Origin: Mycobacterium paraterrae
Lineage (GTDB): Bacteria > Actinomycetota > Actinomycetes > Mycobacteriales > Mycobacteriaceae
Assembly: GCF_022430545.2 (NCBI RefSeq)
Contig: NZ_CP092488.2
Span: 2,294,001-2,358,000, forward strand
DNA length: 64,000 nucleotides
Direction: 5' to 3'
A program made the translations under genes and the position numbers. This document shows positions 33,900-42,143 of the stretch, piece by piece. The notes under the pieces were generated by a model that searched no databases, had not been told where the DNA came from, and worked only from the letters and a program-made list of their open reading frames with translations. The first letter of the stretch is position 1. Each line of letters begins with the position of its first letter.

Positions 33900-34721
33900 T
33901 CAGGCGATCAATGAGTCGCGGAGCCGGTGGACGTCGGTGGCTGTGATTCCGGCGCTGCGGAAGTAGTCGTCGAGGGAGCCGAAGCTCTCGTCGATCGTCC
34001 GCCTCGCGGCGTCGAGGTATTCGGCGCGGACGCCGAGCACCTCTTCGGAGAGTCTCGCCTCGGTGGTCGAGATCAACTCCGGCGTGACCTCGACGTCGGC
34101 CCGCTCTCGAAGTGCGTCGAGGATGCGCTCGCGCAACAACGGCACCGCTTGATTGCTGGTCAGGAAGTCCGCCACGATCGCGTCGCGGTCGACGCCCGCA
34201 GCCTCCAGCACCAGTGCGACAGTGAAGCCGGTGCGGTCCTTGCCGGCGAAACAATGCGCCAGCATCGTGCGCCCGTCGCCAAGCAGGGTCACCATGCGGT
34301 GCAGCGCCTCGCGGGCTCCGGGATAGGTGGGGAAGCGGCTGTATTCCTCAACCATGTAGCGACTGGCGGCGTCGCTGATCGACTCACCGTCCGGCTTCTC
34401 CTCGAACAGCCGCTTGAACGCGTGCTCGTGCGGGGCCACGTCGTCCGGGTTGACGTCGCTGGGCGGCAGATCGGGGATCGGCAGCAGGTGGATGTCGACG
34501 CCGTCGGGAACCAGCCCGGGCCCGTGGCGCTGAACTTCGCTGCGGGAACGCAGATCGGCGACATCGGTGATACCCAACCGGCGCAACTCGTCTCGGCCTT
34601 CGTCGGCAAGCCCACTGAGTTCACCCGACCGAAACAGCCGACCCGGCCGCAGCACGCCAGTGGTGTCGGCGACGTCGCGAAAATTCCAGGCGCCCTGTAG
34701 ATTCCGTACGCCGGTCGCCAC
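33900..34721 (-). CDS. ptbB: protein tyrosine phosphatase PtbB (Rv0153c-like)
   Basis: A 273-residue tyrosine/dual-specificity phosphatase. The P-loop HCFAGKDRTG holds catalytic C157 and R163 (CX5R); the extra Lys and Asp in the loop match M. tuberculosis PtpB, a secreted enzyme with activity toward phosphotyrosine and phosphoinositides. The N-terminus has NFRDVADTTGVLRPGRLFRSGEL, typical of the family. No signal peptide is seen. GTG 34721 is chosen, one base after the fadE2 stop, so the two genes form an operon as in M. tuberculosis. Confidence 0.9.
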   Translation of the reverse strand: MATGVRNLQGAWNFRDVADTTGVLRPGRLFRSGELSGLADEGRDELRRLGITDVADLRSRSEVQRHGPGLVPDGVDIHLLPIPDLPPSDVNPDDVAPHEHAFKRLFEEKPDGESISDAASRYMVEEYSRFPTYPGAREALHRMVTLLGDGRTMLAHCFAGKDRTGFTVALVLEAAGVDRDAIVADFLTSNQAVPLLRERILDALRERADVEVTPELISTTEARLSEEVLGVRAEYLDAARRTIDESFGSLDDYFRSAGITATDVHRLRDSLIA

Positions 34722-34722
34722 G

Positions 34723-35955
34723 CTAAGTGACCGCCGCCGCGAAGGCGCTCTTCTCCCGGCCGAGTTCGTACCGGGCGACGGTCCGCAAGTGGACCTCGTC
34801 GGGTCCGTCGAAGATGCGCATCGCGCGTTGCCAGGCGTACATCCGGGCCAGCACCGTGTCCTCGCTGACGCCGGCGGCACCGTGCACCTGGATGGCACGG
34901 TCGATGACGTTGCATGCCATCTGCGGGGCCACGGCCTTGATCTGGGAGACCAGCAGATGGGCGGCCCGGTTCCCGTGCTGGTCGATGGTCCACGCCGCCT
35001 TCTCGCAGAGTAACCGGGCCTGGTCGAGCTCGTTGCGCGACAACGCAATTGCGTTCTGAACCATCCCCTGCTCGGCGAGCGGCTTGCCGAATGCGATGCG
35101 GGTGTTGGCCCGGTCCACCATCAGCGCCAGCGCGCGCTCGGCGCCGCCGAGGGCACGCATGCAGTGGTGGATACGGCCCGGGCCGAGTCGCGCCTGCGCG
35201 ATCGCGAAGCCGCCACCTTCTTCGCCGAGCAGGTTGGTCACCGGTACGCGGACGTTGTCGTAGATGATCTCGCAGTGCCCGGGCTGGTCCTGGTAGCCGA
35301 ACACGGTGGTGGAGCGGACGACGGTGACACCGGGTGTGTCGATCGGGACCAGCACCATCGACTGCTGCTGGTGGCTGGCCGCCTCGGGGTTGGTGCGGCC
35401 CATGACGATCAGGATCTTGCAGCGCGGGTCGGCCGCGCCGGACGTCCACCACTTACGGCCATTGATGACGTAGTCGCTGCCGTCCCGCACGATCGACGTC
35501 TCGATGTTGCGCGCGTCGCTGCTGGCGACGGCGGGCTCGGTCATCGAGAAACCGCTGCGGATCTCGCCGTTGAGGAGCGGCTTGAGCCACTTCTCGCGCT
35601 GCTCGTCGGTAGCGAAGAGGTGCAGCGTCTCCATGTTCCCGGTGTCCGGCGCGGCGCAGTTGGTGGCCTCGGGTGCGATCTCCAGGCTCCAGCCGGTCAG
35701 CTCGGCGAGCGACGCGTAGTCCAAGTTGCTAAGTCCGGACTCCGACGGCAGGAACAGGTTCCACAGGCCGGCCGCCTTGGCCTTGGTCTTCAACTCCTCG
35801 ATCACCGGCGGAACGGTGTGATCGTTTGGCCCGGCCTCCTCGCGGTACTTGTCGTACTCGGCTTCGGCGGGGAAGACGTAATCGGTGATGAACTCGCTCA
35901 GCCGCTTGTGGTAGTCACTGGCTTTGGCTGACATTGCGAAGTCCATGACCGTCAC
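34723..35955 (-). CDS. fadE2: acyl-CoA dehydrogenase FadE2
   Basis: A 410-residue flavoprotein of the acyl-CoA dehydrogenase superfamily, in the ACAD10/11-like group. Seen in order: MTEPAVASSDA (FAD/substrate loop), INGRKWWTSGA, LGPGRIHHCMRALGGAERAL, AFGKPLAEQG and the C-terminal QVHGAAGVSEDTVLARMYAWQRAMRI. It catalyses alpha,beta-dehydrogenation of an acyl-CoA; the chain is unknown. Start GTG 35955 is the outermost; ATG 35946 or 35934 are possible. Diverges from a DUF1348 gene; the shared region has a hairpin. Confidence 0.92.
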   Translation of the reverse strand: MTVMDFAMSAKASDYHKRLSEFITDYVFPAEAEYDKYREEAGPNDHTVPPVIEELKTKAKAAGLWNLFLPSESGLSNLDYASLAELTGWSLEIAPEATNCAAPDTGNMETLHLFATDEQREKWLKPLLNGEIRSGFSMTEPAVASSDARNIETSIVRDGSDYVINGRKWWTSGAADPRCKILIVMGRTNPEAASHQQQSMVLVPIDTPGVTVVRSTTVFGYQDQPGHCEIIYDNVRVPVTNLLGEEGGGFAIAQARLGPGRIHHCMRALGGAERALALMVDRANTRIAFGKPLAEQGMVQNAIALSRNELDQARLLCEKAAWTIDQHGNRAAHLLVSQIKAVAPQMACNVIDRAIQVHGAAGVSEDTVLARMYAWQRAMRIFDGPDEVHLRTVARYELGREKSAFAAAVT

Positions 35956-36020
35956 GATAAGCCACCCGCGTGCAGGGCGTTAGGCCACCGCCATCCGACC
36001 CCGCTTGCGACACTTGAAAC

Positions 36021-36051
36021 ACGCACACGACTCGCCGAGGTGAGTGTGCGT
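36021..36051. promoter_or_regulatory. inverted repeat in the fadE2 divergent promoter
   Basis: ACGCACAC (36021-36028) and GTGTGCGT (36044-36051) are perfect arms; inside, CTC-GCC-GAG also pairs. It lies between fadE2 and the divergent DUF1348-like gene and may be an operator or a mobile palindromic unit. Confidence 0.4.
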
Positions 36052-36106
36052 AGTTTACGTGTGGGCGATGTGGCCGCCGGCCGTCGTGGCGCGCAGGATG
36101 AACGCC

Positions 36107-36568
36107 ATGACTGAGACCCGTCCGCCTTTGCCGCCCTTCACGCTCGAGACCGCTCTAACGAAGGTCCAGGCCGCCGAAGACGCCTGGAACACTCGCGATC
36201 CCGAGAAGGTGAGCCGGGCGTACACCGTTGACTCGCAATGGCGTAACCGCGGCGAGCACATCGTCGGCCGCGAGGCGATCGTGGCGTTCCTGACGCGCAA
36301 GTGGGAACGCGAACTCGACTACTCCTTGCGCAAGGGCCTGTGGAGTTTCGACGGCAACCGCATTGCCGTCCGATTCCAATACGAAAGCCGCGACGCCGAC
36401 GGCCAGTGGTGGCGCAGCTACGGCAACGAGTTGTGGGAATTCGACGCGCATGGCTTGATGGCCCGTCGCGAGGCAAGCATCAACGACGTCGCGATCGAGG
36501 AGTCCGACCGCCGCTACTTCGGCCCGAGACCAGCCGAGGAGCACGGGCAGGACTTCCCGCTCTGGTAA
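36107..36568 (+). CDS. DUF1348/nuclear transport factor 2-like protein
   Basis: A 153-residue NTF2-fold protein of the DUF1348 family. Typical segments are AEDAWNTRDPEKVSRAYT, DSQWRNRGEHIVGREAIVAFL, IAVRFQYESRDADGQWWRSYGNELWEF and the C-terminal ESDRRYFGPRPAEEHGQDFPLW. Function is unknown. I choose ATG 36107; an in-frame start at 36044 would add 21 atypical residues. It stands alone and is followed by a GC-rich hairpin. Confidence 0.85.
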   Translation: MTETRPPLPPFTLETALTKVQAAEDAWNTRDPEKVSRAYTVDSQWRNRGEHIVGREAIVAFLTRKWERELDYSLRKGLWSFDGNRIAVRFQYESRDADGQWWRSYGNELWEFDAHGLMARREASINDVAIEESDRRYFGPRPAEEHGQDFPLW

Positions 36569-36577
36569 CCGGCAGCC

Positions 36578-36609
36578 CGTGCCCGCGCGGAGCGGCGGTA
36601 GCGGGCACG
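36578..36609 (+). terminator. GC-rich hairpin after the DUF1348 gene
   Basis: CGTGCCCGC and GCGGGCACG form 9-bp perfect arms around a 14-bp loop, 9 bp after the stop and before pntAa. No T-tract follows, which is common for mycobacterial terminators. Confidence 0.55.
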
Positions 36610-36652
36610 CAGCCTCAGGCTAGGGTTGTTGCCGACTTACGGAGAGTAGGAA

Positions 36653-37753
36653 ATGACAGATACGCAGACGACGGTCGGCGTGGTGGCCGAGTCGGGCGTC
36701 GACGAACGACGGGTTGCCTTGGTTCCGAAGGCTATTGCGCCGCTGGTCAAGAGTGGTGTGTCGGTGGTCGTGGAAGCCGGCGCCGGTGAGCGGGCGCTGC
36801 TTCCCGACGCGCTCTACACCGACGCCGGAGCGACCATCGGAGATGCCTGGTCGGCCGACATCGTCGTCAAGGTCGCGCCGCCCACCGCCGACGAGGTGAG
36901 CAAACTCAAAAGCGGGCAGACGCTGATCGGTTTCCTGGCGCCCCGAAACGCCGAGAACTCCATCGGCGCGCTCAAGGCCGCCGGTGTGCAGGCGTTCGCG
37001 CTGGAAGCGATCCCACGCATCTCCCGGGCGCAGGCCATGGACGCGTTGTCGTCGCAGGGCAACGTTGCGGGCTACAAGGCGGTGTTGTTGGCCGCTTCGG
37101 AGTCGACCCGGTTTTTCCCGATGCTGACCACCGCGGCGGGCACCGTGAAGCCCGCGACGGTGCTGGTGCTCGGTGTCGGTGTGGCGGGTCTGCAGGCGTT
37201 GGCGACGGCCAAGCGCCTTGGCGGCAAGACCACCGGCTACGACGTGCGCCCCGAGGTGGCTGACCAGGTCCGCTCGGTGGGCGCTCAGTGGCTCGACGTG
37301 GGTATCGACGCCGCAGGTGAGGGTGGTTACGCGCGCGAGCTCACCGAAGAAGAGCGCGCCCAGCAGCAGAAGGCGCTCGAGAAAGCGATCAGCGGTTTCG
37401 ATGTCGTCATCACCACCGCGCTGGTCCCGGGCCGCCCGGCCCCCAAGCTGGTGACCGCCGCCGCGGTCGAGGCCATGAAGCCCGGCAGCGTGGTCGTCGA
37501 CCTGGCCGGCGAGACCGGCGGTAACTGCGAGCTGACCGAGCCGGGACAGACGGTCGTCCGCTATGACGTCACGATCGCCTCGCCACTGAACCTGCCGGCC
37601 ACCATGCCCGAGCACGCCAGCGAGCTGTACAGCAAGAACATCACCGCGCTGCTCGACCTGTTACTCACCGACGGCAAGCTGGCACCGGACTTCTCCGACG
37701 AGGTCGTTGCGGGGTCCTGCGTGACGCGTGATCAGCCCGGAGAGGACTCCTAG
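36653..37753 (+). CDS. pntAa: NAD(P) transhydrogenase subunit alpha part 1
   Basis: A 366-residue soluble NAD(H)-binding domain (domain I) of the proton-translocating transhydrogenase, related to alanine dehydrogenase. Seen are ESGVDERRVALVPKAI at the start, the Rossmann motif LVLGVGVAGLQALATAKRLG, and VDLAGETGGNCELT. The complex uses proton motive force to move hydride from NADH to NADP+. ATG 36653 follows GGAGAGTAGGAA. The stop directly abuts pntAb. Same three-gene order as M. tuberculosis Rv0155-Rv0157. Confidence 0.96.
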   Translation: MTDTQTTVGVVAESGVDERRVALVPKAIAPLVKSGVSVVVEAGAGERALLPDALYTDAGATIGDAWSADIVVKVAPPTADEVSKLKSGQTLIGFLAPRNAENSIGALKAAGVQAFALEAIPRISRAQAMDALSSQGNVAGYKAVLLAASESTRFFPMLTTAAGTVKPATVLVLGVGVAGLQALATAKRLGGKTTGYDVRPEVADQVRSVGAQWLDVGIDAAGEGGYARELTEEERAQQQKALEKAISGFDVVITTALVPGRPAPKLVTAAAVEAMKPGSVVVDLAGETGGNCELTEPGQTVVRYDVTIASPLNLPATMPEHASELYSKNITALLDLLLTDGKLAPDFSDEVVAGSCVTRDQPGEDS

Positions 37754-38074
37754 ATGTACGACCAACTGTTGGCCAACCTGGCGATCCTGGTGCTCGCCGG
37801 GTTCGTCGGGTTTGCGGTGATCTCCAAGGTGCCCAACACCTTGCACACGCCGCTGATGTCGGGCACCAACGCCATCCACGGCATCGTGGTGCTGGGTGCG
37901 CTGCTGGTTCTCGGTGAGTTGCCGGCCGACGCCAGCTGGGGCGTGCGTGCCATCGCGTTCGTCGCCTTGGTCTTCGGCACGCTGAACGTCATCGGTGGGT
38001 TCCTGGTGACCGACCGGATGCTGGGCATGTTCAAGTCGCGCAAACCCGCAGCGGATAGGGAGGCCGCGAAGTGA
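37754..38074 (+). CDS. pntAb: NAD(P) transhydrogenase subunit alpha part 2
   Basis: A 106-residue membrane subunit with three hydrophobic segments: NLAILVLAGFVGFAVI, GIVVLGALLVLG and AIAFVALVFGTLNVIGGFLV. The motif KVPNTLHTPLMSGTNAIHGI is diagnostic. It provides part of the proton channel. It begins at the base after the pntAa stop and overlaps pntB by 4 bp (GTGA). Confidence 0.96.
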   Translation: MYDQLLANLAILVLAGFVGFAVISKVPNTLHTPLMSGTNAIHGIVVLGALLVLGELPADASWGVRAIAFVALVFGTLNVIGGFLVTDRMLGMFKSRKPAADREAAK

Positions 38075-39513
38075 GCGCTCAGAACGTCGACTACGCCGTC
38101 GATGTGCTCTATATCGCGGCGTTCGCGCTGTTCATCTACGGTCTGTCCGGCCTGACCGGGCCGAAGACCGCGGTGCGCGGCAACTGGATCGCCGCCGTCG
38201 GCATGGGCGTCGCAGTGATCGCGACGCTGATCAAGGTGCGCGACACCGCGTCGATCAACTGGATCCTGATCGCGGCCGGCTTGGCGATCGGTGTCGTGCT
38301 GGGTGTGCCACCGGCCAAGAAGACCAAGATGACGGCGATGCCGCAGCTGGTAGCGCTGTTCAACGGCGTCGGCGGTGGCACGGTTGCCCTGATCGCGTGG
38401 TCGGAATTCATTTCTACCAAGGGCTTCTCGGTGTTCCGGCCGGACCAGACGCCGACCGTCGCGCTGGTGGTCGGCTCGCTGTTCGCGGCGATCATCGGCT
38501 CGGTGTCGTTCTGGGGCTCGCTGGTCGCGTTCCTCAAGCTGCAGGAATCGATTCCGAAAAACGTTGAAAAGCGGCTGGTTTCGTCGGCCAAGCTGTTCCA
38601 GCTCTCCAACATCCTGTTGCTGATCGGCGCGGTCGGCGTCGCGGTCTACCTCGGGCTGAACCCGGGCCAGCCGGTCTGGTGGATCCTGCTGGTGCTGGCG
38701 TTTGCGGGCGTGATGGGGTTGTTCGTGGTGTTCCCGATCGGTGGCGCCGACATGCCGGTGGTGATCTCGCTGCTGAACGCGATGACCGGATTGTCGGCTG
38801 CCGCAGCGGGTTTGGCGCTGAACAACACCGCGATGATCGTCGCCGGCATGATCGTCGGCGCATCGGGTTCGATCCTGACCAACCTGATGGCGGTCGCGAT
38901 GAACCGCTCGATCCCGGCGATCGTTTTCGGCTCGTTCGGCGGCGACGGCGGCGCCGGCGGTGGCGCGACCGGCGAGCAGGGCACGGTCAAGGCCACCTCG
39001 GCCGCGGACGCGGCAATCCAAATGGCGTACGCCAACCTGGTGATCGTGGTGCCCGGCTACGGGTTGGCGGTCGCCCAAGCCCAGCACGCGGTCAAGGAGA
39101 TGGCCACCCTGCTGGAGGAGAAGGGCGTCGAAGTCAAATACGCCATCCACCCGGTGGCTGGCCGGATGCCCGGTCACATGAACGTGCTGCTGGCCGAGGC
39201 CGACGTCGAATACGACGCGATGAAAGAGATGGACGACATCAACGGTGAGTTCAACCGCACCGACGTCGCGATCGTCATCGGCGCCAACGACGTCACCAAC
39301 CCCGCGGCCCGCAACGATTCGTCCAGCCCGATCTACGGCATGCCGATCCTCAATGTCGACGAGGCCCGTTCGGTGATCGTGCTCAAGCGATCGATGTCGT
39401 CGGGCTACGCCGGTATCGAGAATCCGCTGTTCTTCGGCGACAACACGTCGATGCTATTCGGGGATGCGAAGAAGTCGGTGACCGAAGTGGCCGAGGAACT
39501 CAAGGCGCTGTAA
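38071..39513 (+). CDS. pntB: NAD(P) transhydrogenase subunit beta
   Basis: A 480-residue subunit with several N-terminal transmembrane helices (about residues 10-260) and a C-terminal NADP(H)-binding domain III. Recognisable segments are MPQLVALFNGVGGGT, FPIGGADMPVVISLLNAMTG, VVPGYGLAVAQAQHAV, HPVAGRMPGHMNVLLAEA and GANDVTNPAARND. The start is GTG 38071. It completes the transhydrogenase and supplies NADPH for biosynthesis and redox defence. Confidence 0.96.
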   Translation: MSAQNVDYAVDVLYIAAFALFIYGLSGLTGPKTAVRGNWIAAVGMGVAVIATLIKVRDTASINWILIAAGLAIGVVLGVPPAKKTKMTAMPQLVALFNGVGGGTVALIAWSEFISTKGFSVFRPDQTPTVALVVGSLFAAIIGSVSFWGSLVAFLKLQESIPKNVEKRLVSSAKLFQLSNILLLIGAVGVAVYLGLNPGQPVWWILLVLAFAGVMGLFVVFPIGGADMPVVISLLNAMTGLSAAAAGLALNNTAMIVAGMIVGASGSILTNLMAVAMNRSIPAIVFGSFGGDGGAGGGATGEQGTVKATSAADAAIQMAYANLVIVVPGYGLAVAQAQHAVKEMATLLEEKGVEVKYAIHPVAGRMPGHMNVLLAEADVEYDAMKEMDDINGEFNRTDVAIVIGANDVTNPAARNDSSSPIYGMPILNVDEARSVIVLKRSMSSGYAGIENPLFFGDNTSMLFGDAKKSVTEVAEELKAL

Positions 39514-39528
39514 CCGGCGCCTGACGCT

Positions 39529-39660
39529 TTAGACCGGCGGGTACGCCGGCGGCGGGTAGCCCTGGCCGTCGGTGACACCACGCAAGCCCCACGGCAGGTA
39601 CTTGAAGTAGAACTCGAGTTCGTCGGAAAAGTCGTAGCTGGGATCGGGATCCGGTTGCAT
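39529..39660 (-). CDS. conserved small protein, 43 aa (Rv0157A-like)
   Basis: A 43-codon gene from ATG 39660 to TAA 39529, with GAGAGG eight bases upstream of the start. The product is acidic and aromatic at the front (PDPSYDFSDELEFYFKYLPW) and ends in a Pro/Tyr-rich tail (GYPPPAYPPV). M. tuberculosis has a similarly small gene, Rv0157A, in the same position and orientation between pntB and the TetR gene Rv0158. Conservation of position, a good ribosome site and non-random composition support a real gene; function is unknown. Confidence 0.75.
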   Translation of the reverse strand: MQPDPDPSYDFSDELEFYFKYLPWGLRGVTDGQGYPPPAYPPV

Positions 39661-39803
39661 CTGACTACCTCTCGAGTCGATAAGCGGTTCGTTGAAAGTC
39701 TAGTCCTACGGGACAACGCGCAACAGTGAACCGACGGGTTGCCTAGACTACCCACCAGTTGATTGACTCCGGGATTGTCCCGGACTGCTGAAGCGAGAAC
39801 ATC

Positions 39804-40451
39804 ATGCCATCCGAGAACGGGCTCACCCGCCGCGAGGAGCTCCTGACCGTTGCCACCAAACTGTTCGCCGCCCGCGGCTATCACGGCACCCGGATGGACG
39901 ATGTCGCCGACGTGGTAGGCCTCAACAAAGCCACCGTCTACCACTACTACGCGAGCAAGTCGCTGATCCTTTACGACATCTACCAACAGGCCGCCGAACG
40001 CACCCTGGACGCGGTACACGACGACCCGACGATGTCCGCCCGCGAGGCGCTCTACCAGTACACCGTGCGGCTGCTCGACAACATCGCCGTCAACCCCGAG
40101 GGCGCCGCCGTCTACTTCCAGGAGCAGCCCTACATCACCGAGTGGTTCACCGAGGAGCAGGTCGAGGCGGTCCGCGAGAAAGAAACCCAGGTCTACGAGC
40201 ACGTGCACGGCCTGATCGACCGGGGCATCGCCGACGGCGAGTTCTTCGAGTGCGACTCCCACGTCGTGGCGCTCGGCTACATCGGGATGACGCTGGGCGC
40301 CTACCGGTGGCTGCGGCCGAGCGGGCGGCGTAGCGCCAAAGAGATCGCGGCCGAGTTCAGCACCGCGCTGCTGCGGGGGTTGATTCGCGACGAAGCGGTC
40401 CGGGTGCAGGAGCCGCTGGGCGCGCCACGCTCGGAGGCCGTCGCGCCGTGA
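39804..40451 (+). CDS. TetR-family regulator (Rv0158-like)
   Basis: A 215-residue TetR protein with helix-turn-helix RMDDVADVVGLNKATVYHYY and a C-terminal helical domain of the TetR_C type. ATG 39804. Its last four bases overlap the GTG of the following SDR gene, so regulator and enzyme are translationally coupled, suggesting that it controls its own operon. The ligand is unknown. The ortholog Rv0158 lies after pntB in M. tuberculosis. Confidence 0.88.
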   Translation: MPSENGLTRREELLTVATKLFAARGYHGTRMDDVADVVGLNKATVYHYYASKSLILYDIYQQAAERTLDAVHDDPTMSAREALYQYTVRLLDNIAVNPEGAAVYFQEQPYITEWFTEEQVEAVREKETQVYEHVHGLIDRGIADGEFFECDSHVVALGYIGMTLGAYRWLRPSGRRSAKEIAAEFSTALLRGLIRDEAVRVQEPLGAPRSEAVAP

Positions 40452-41221
40452 CCGACCTGTTTCGCCTCGACGGCAAGGTCGCCGTCGTCACCGGCGGTGG
40501 CCGCGGCATCGGGGTGATGATCGCGCGCGGTCTGCTGCAGGCCGGCGCGAGCGTGTATCTGTCCAGCCGCAAGAAGGCCGAGCTGGACGCCGCCGTCGCG
40601 GAGCTGTCGCCACTTGGTTCCGTGCACGCGATTCCCGCCGATCTCGGAACGGCCGACGGCGTCGACGCGTTGGCCGCCGACCTCGCCGGGCGGGAAGACA
40701 AGATCCACGCGCTGTTCAACAACGCCGGCGCGGCCTGGGGAGCGCCGCTCGGCGAGTTCCCCGAGTCCGGGTTCGACAAGGTGATGAACGTGAACGTCAA
40801 GGGCGTCTTCCTGCTGACCCGAGCGCTGGTGCCGCTGTTGACCGCGGGCGCGAGCGAGGGCGACCCGGCCCGCGTCGTCAACACCGGCAGCATCGACGGG
40901 ATCGTGCCGCCCGGGAAGGGCCGGGACAACTTCTCCTACAGCGCCAGCAAGGCCGCCGTGCACATGCTGACCCAACACCTCGCCGGGGAGTTGGCGCCGC
41001 AGATTTTGGTGAACGCGATCGCGCCCGGGTTGTTCGAATCCCGGATGACCAAGGAACTGCTGCGGGCCGGCTCGGACGCGGTCGGCTCGTTCCTCCCGCT
41101 CGGTCGGATCGGCCAGCCCGACGACATGGCCGGCATCGCGGTGTTCCTCGCCAGCCGGGCCAGCAGCTATATCACCGGCGCGGTGATTCCCGTCGACGGC
41201 GGGGTGACCGTCATCCGCTGA
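40448..41221 (+). CDS. short-chain dehydrogenase/reductase
   Basis: A 257-residue classical SDR. TGGGRGIG is the cofactor motif (about residues 15-22), NNAGA follows near residue 90, the catalytic Ser is in NTGSIDGI, and YSASK carries Tyr and Lys. The C-terminal SSYITGAVIPVDGG matches FabG-like and glucose-dehydrogenase-like enzymes. Start GTG 40448 overlaps the TetR gene. It ends 11 bp inside the converging hydrolase gene. In M. tuberculosis I recall two PE genes (Rv0159c, Rv0160c) in this place. Confidence 0.88.
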   Translation: MTDLFRLDGKVAVVTGGGRGIGVMIARGLLQAGASVYLSSRKKAELDAAVAELSPLGSVHAIPADLGTADGVDALAADLAGREDKIHALFNNAGAAWGAPLGEFPESGFDKVMNVNVKGVFLLTRALVPLLTAGASEGDPARVVNTGSIDGIVPPGKGRDNFSYSASKAAVHMLTQHLAGELAPQILVNAIAPGLFESRMTKELLRAGSDAVGSFLPLGRIGQPDDMAGIAVFLASRASSYITGAVIPVDGGVTVIR

Positions 41222-42116
41222 CGGTGGCAGGCAACACCCTGCTGAGGAATTCGAGTTGGTCGGCGACTACGCGCTCGAACGCGTCGCCGACGTAAATGTC
41301 GAAGTGCCCCTCCGGGTAGAGCCTTATCTCGCCCTTCGGCGCGGTGGCGGCGTAGCGGCGGGTCGGTCCGGACGGGGCGACAGTGTCGTTCTCACAGATA
41401 CAGAACAGGATGGGGCAGGGCACCTTGGCTGCGAGCCGACCCGGCCGGTAGGGCAGCAGCTTCACGCCGATGCGCGCGGCAACCTCGTTGCGCAGCTCGA
41501 CGCCCTCGGGCACCAGCTTCAAGAAGCCGGGGTAGGCGTCCGGGGCTGTCATCAGCGCGATTTCGCCGGGATGCCCGGCCGTCTTGACCATCACCGGGTT
41601 GCCGCCGAACCGGGAAGCGACGATGTCACGGACGGCCAACGCGGTAAGACGGGCGCTCACCAACGGATTCACTGCCGCCAGCGACGCCACGCTGTCGGTG
41701 AACGGGCACTGCGACACCACCGCCGCGATTCCCGGAATCCGGGCCGCCGTGGCGATCACGTGACCGCCGCTGAACGACGTTCCCCACAAACCGATTCGGC
41801 TCGGATCGATACCCGGCAGGGTACGGGCGAATGCGGTGGCAACCGTCCAATCCTGCAGCTGCATACGGATGTCGAGCACTTGACGAGGCGCGCCCTCGCT
41901 GTCGCCGAAGTTGCGGTAATCGAATACCAGGCAGGCGTAGCCGGCCGCGGCGAAGCGCTCGGCGTAGGCGTCCAAGCGCATGCTGCGCACCCCGCCGAGC
42001 CCGTGCGCCATCACCAGGAGCGGTGTGTCACCGGTACCGTCCGGCCGGTACAGCCATGCGCTGATCCGGTCGCCGCCCGAGTTGAACCGCACATCCTCAC
42101 GTTGCATGACAGTCAT
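41211..42116 (-). CDS. alpha/beta hydrolase, dienelactone hydrolase-like
   Basis: A 301-residue alpha/beta hydrolase. MAHGLGGVRSMRLDAYAERFAAAGY is the oxyanion region, GTSFSGG the nucleophile elbow, ENDTVAP a possible Asp region and EGHFDIY the catalytic His. Similar proteins are annotated as acetylxylan-esterase or BAAT-like hydrolases. Start 42116 (or ATG 42107). Diverges from the FAD oxidase gene with only 27 bp between starts and overlaps the SDR gene tail to tail by 11 bp. The substrate is unknown. Confidence 0.85.
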   Translation of the reverse strand: MTVMQREDVRFNSGGDRISAWLYRPDGTGDTPLLVMAHGLGGVRSMRLDAYAERFAAAGYACLVFDYRNFGDSEGAPRQVLDIRMQLQDWTVATAFARTLPGIDPSRIGLWGTSFSGGHVIATAARIPGIAAVVSQCPFTDSVASLAAVNPLVSARLTALAVRDIVASRFGGNPVMVKTAGHPGEIALMTAPDAYPGFLKLVPEGVELRNEVAARIGVKLLPYRPGRLAAKVPCPILFCICENDTVAPSGPTRRYAATAPKGEIRLYPEGHFDIYVGDAFERVVADQLEFLSRVLPATVSG

Positions 42117-42143
42117 CCTGCATCAGTGTGGTAAACCGGCGCC

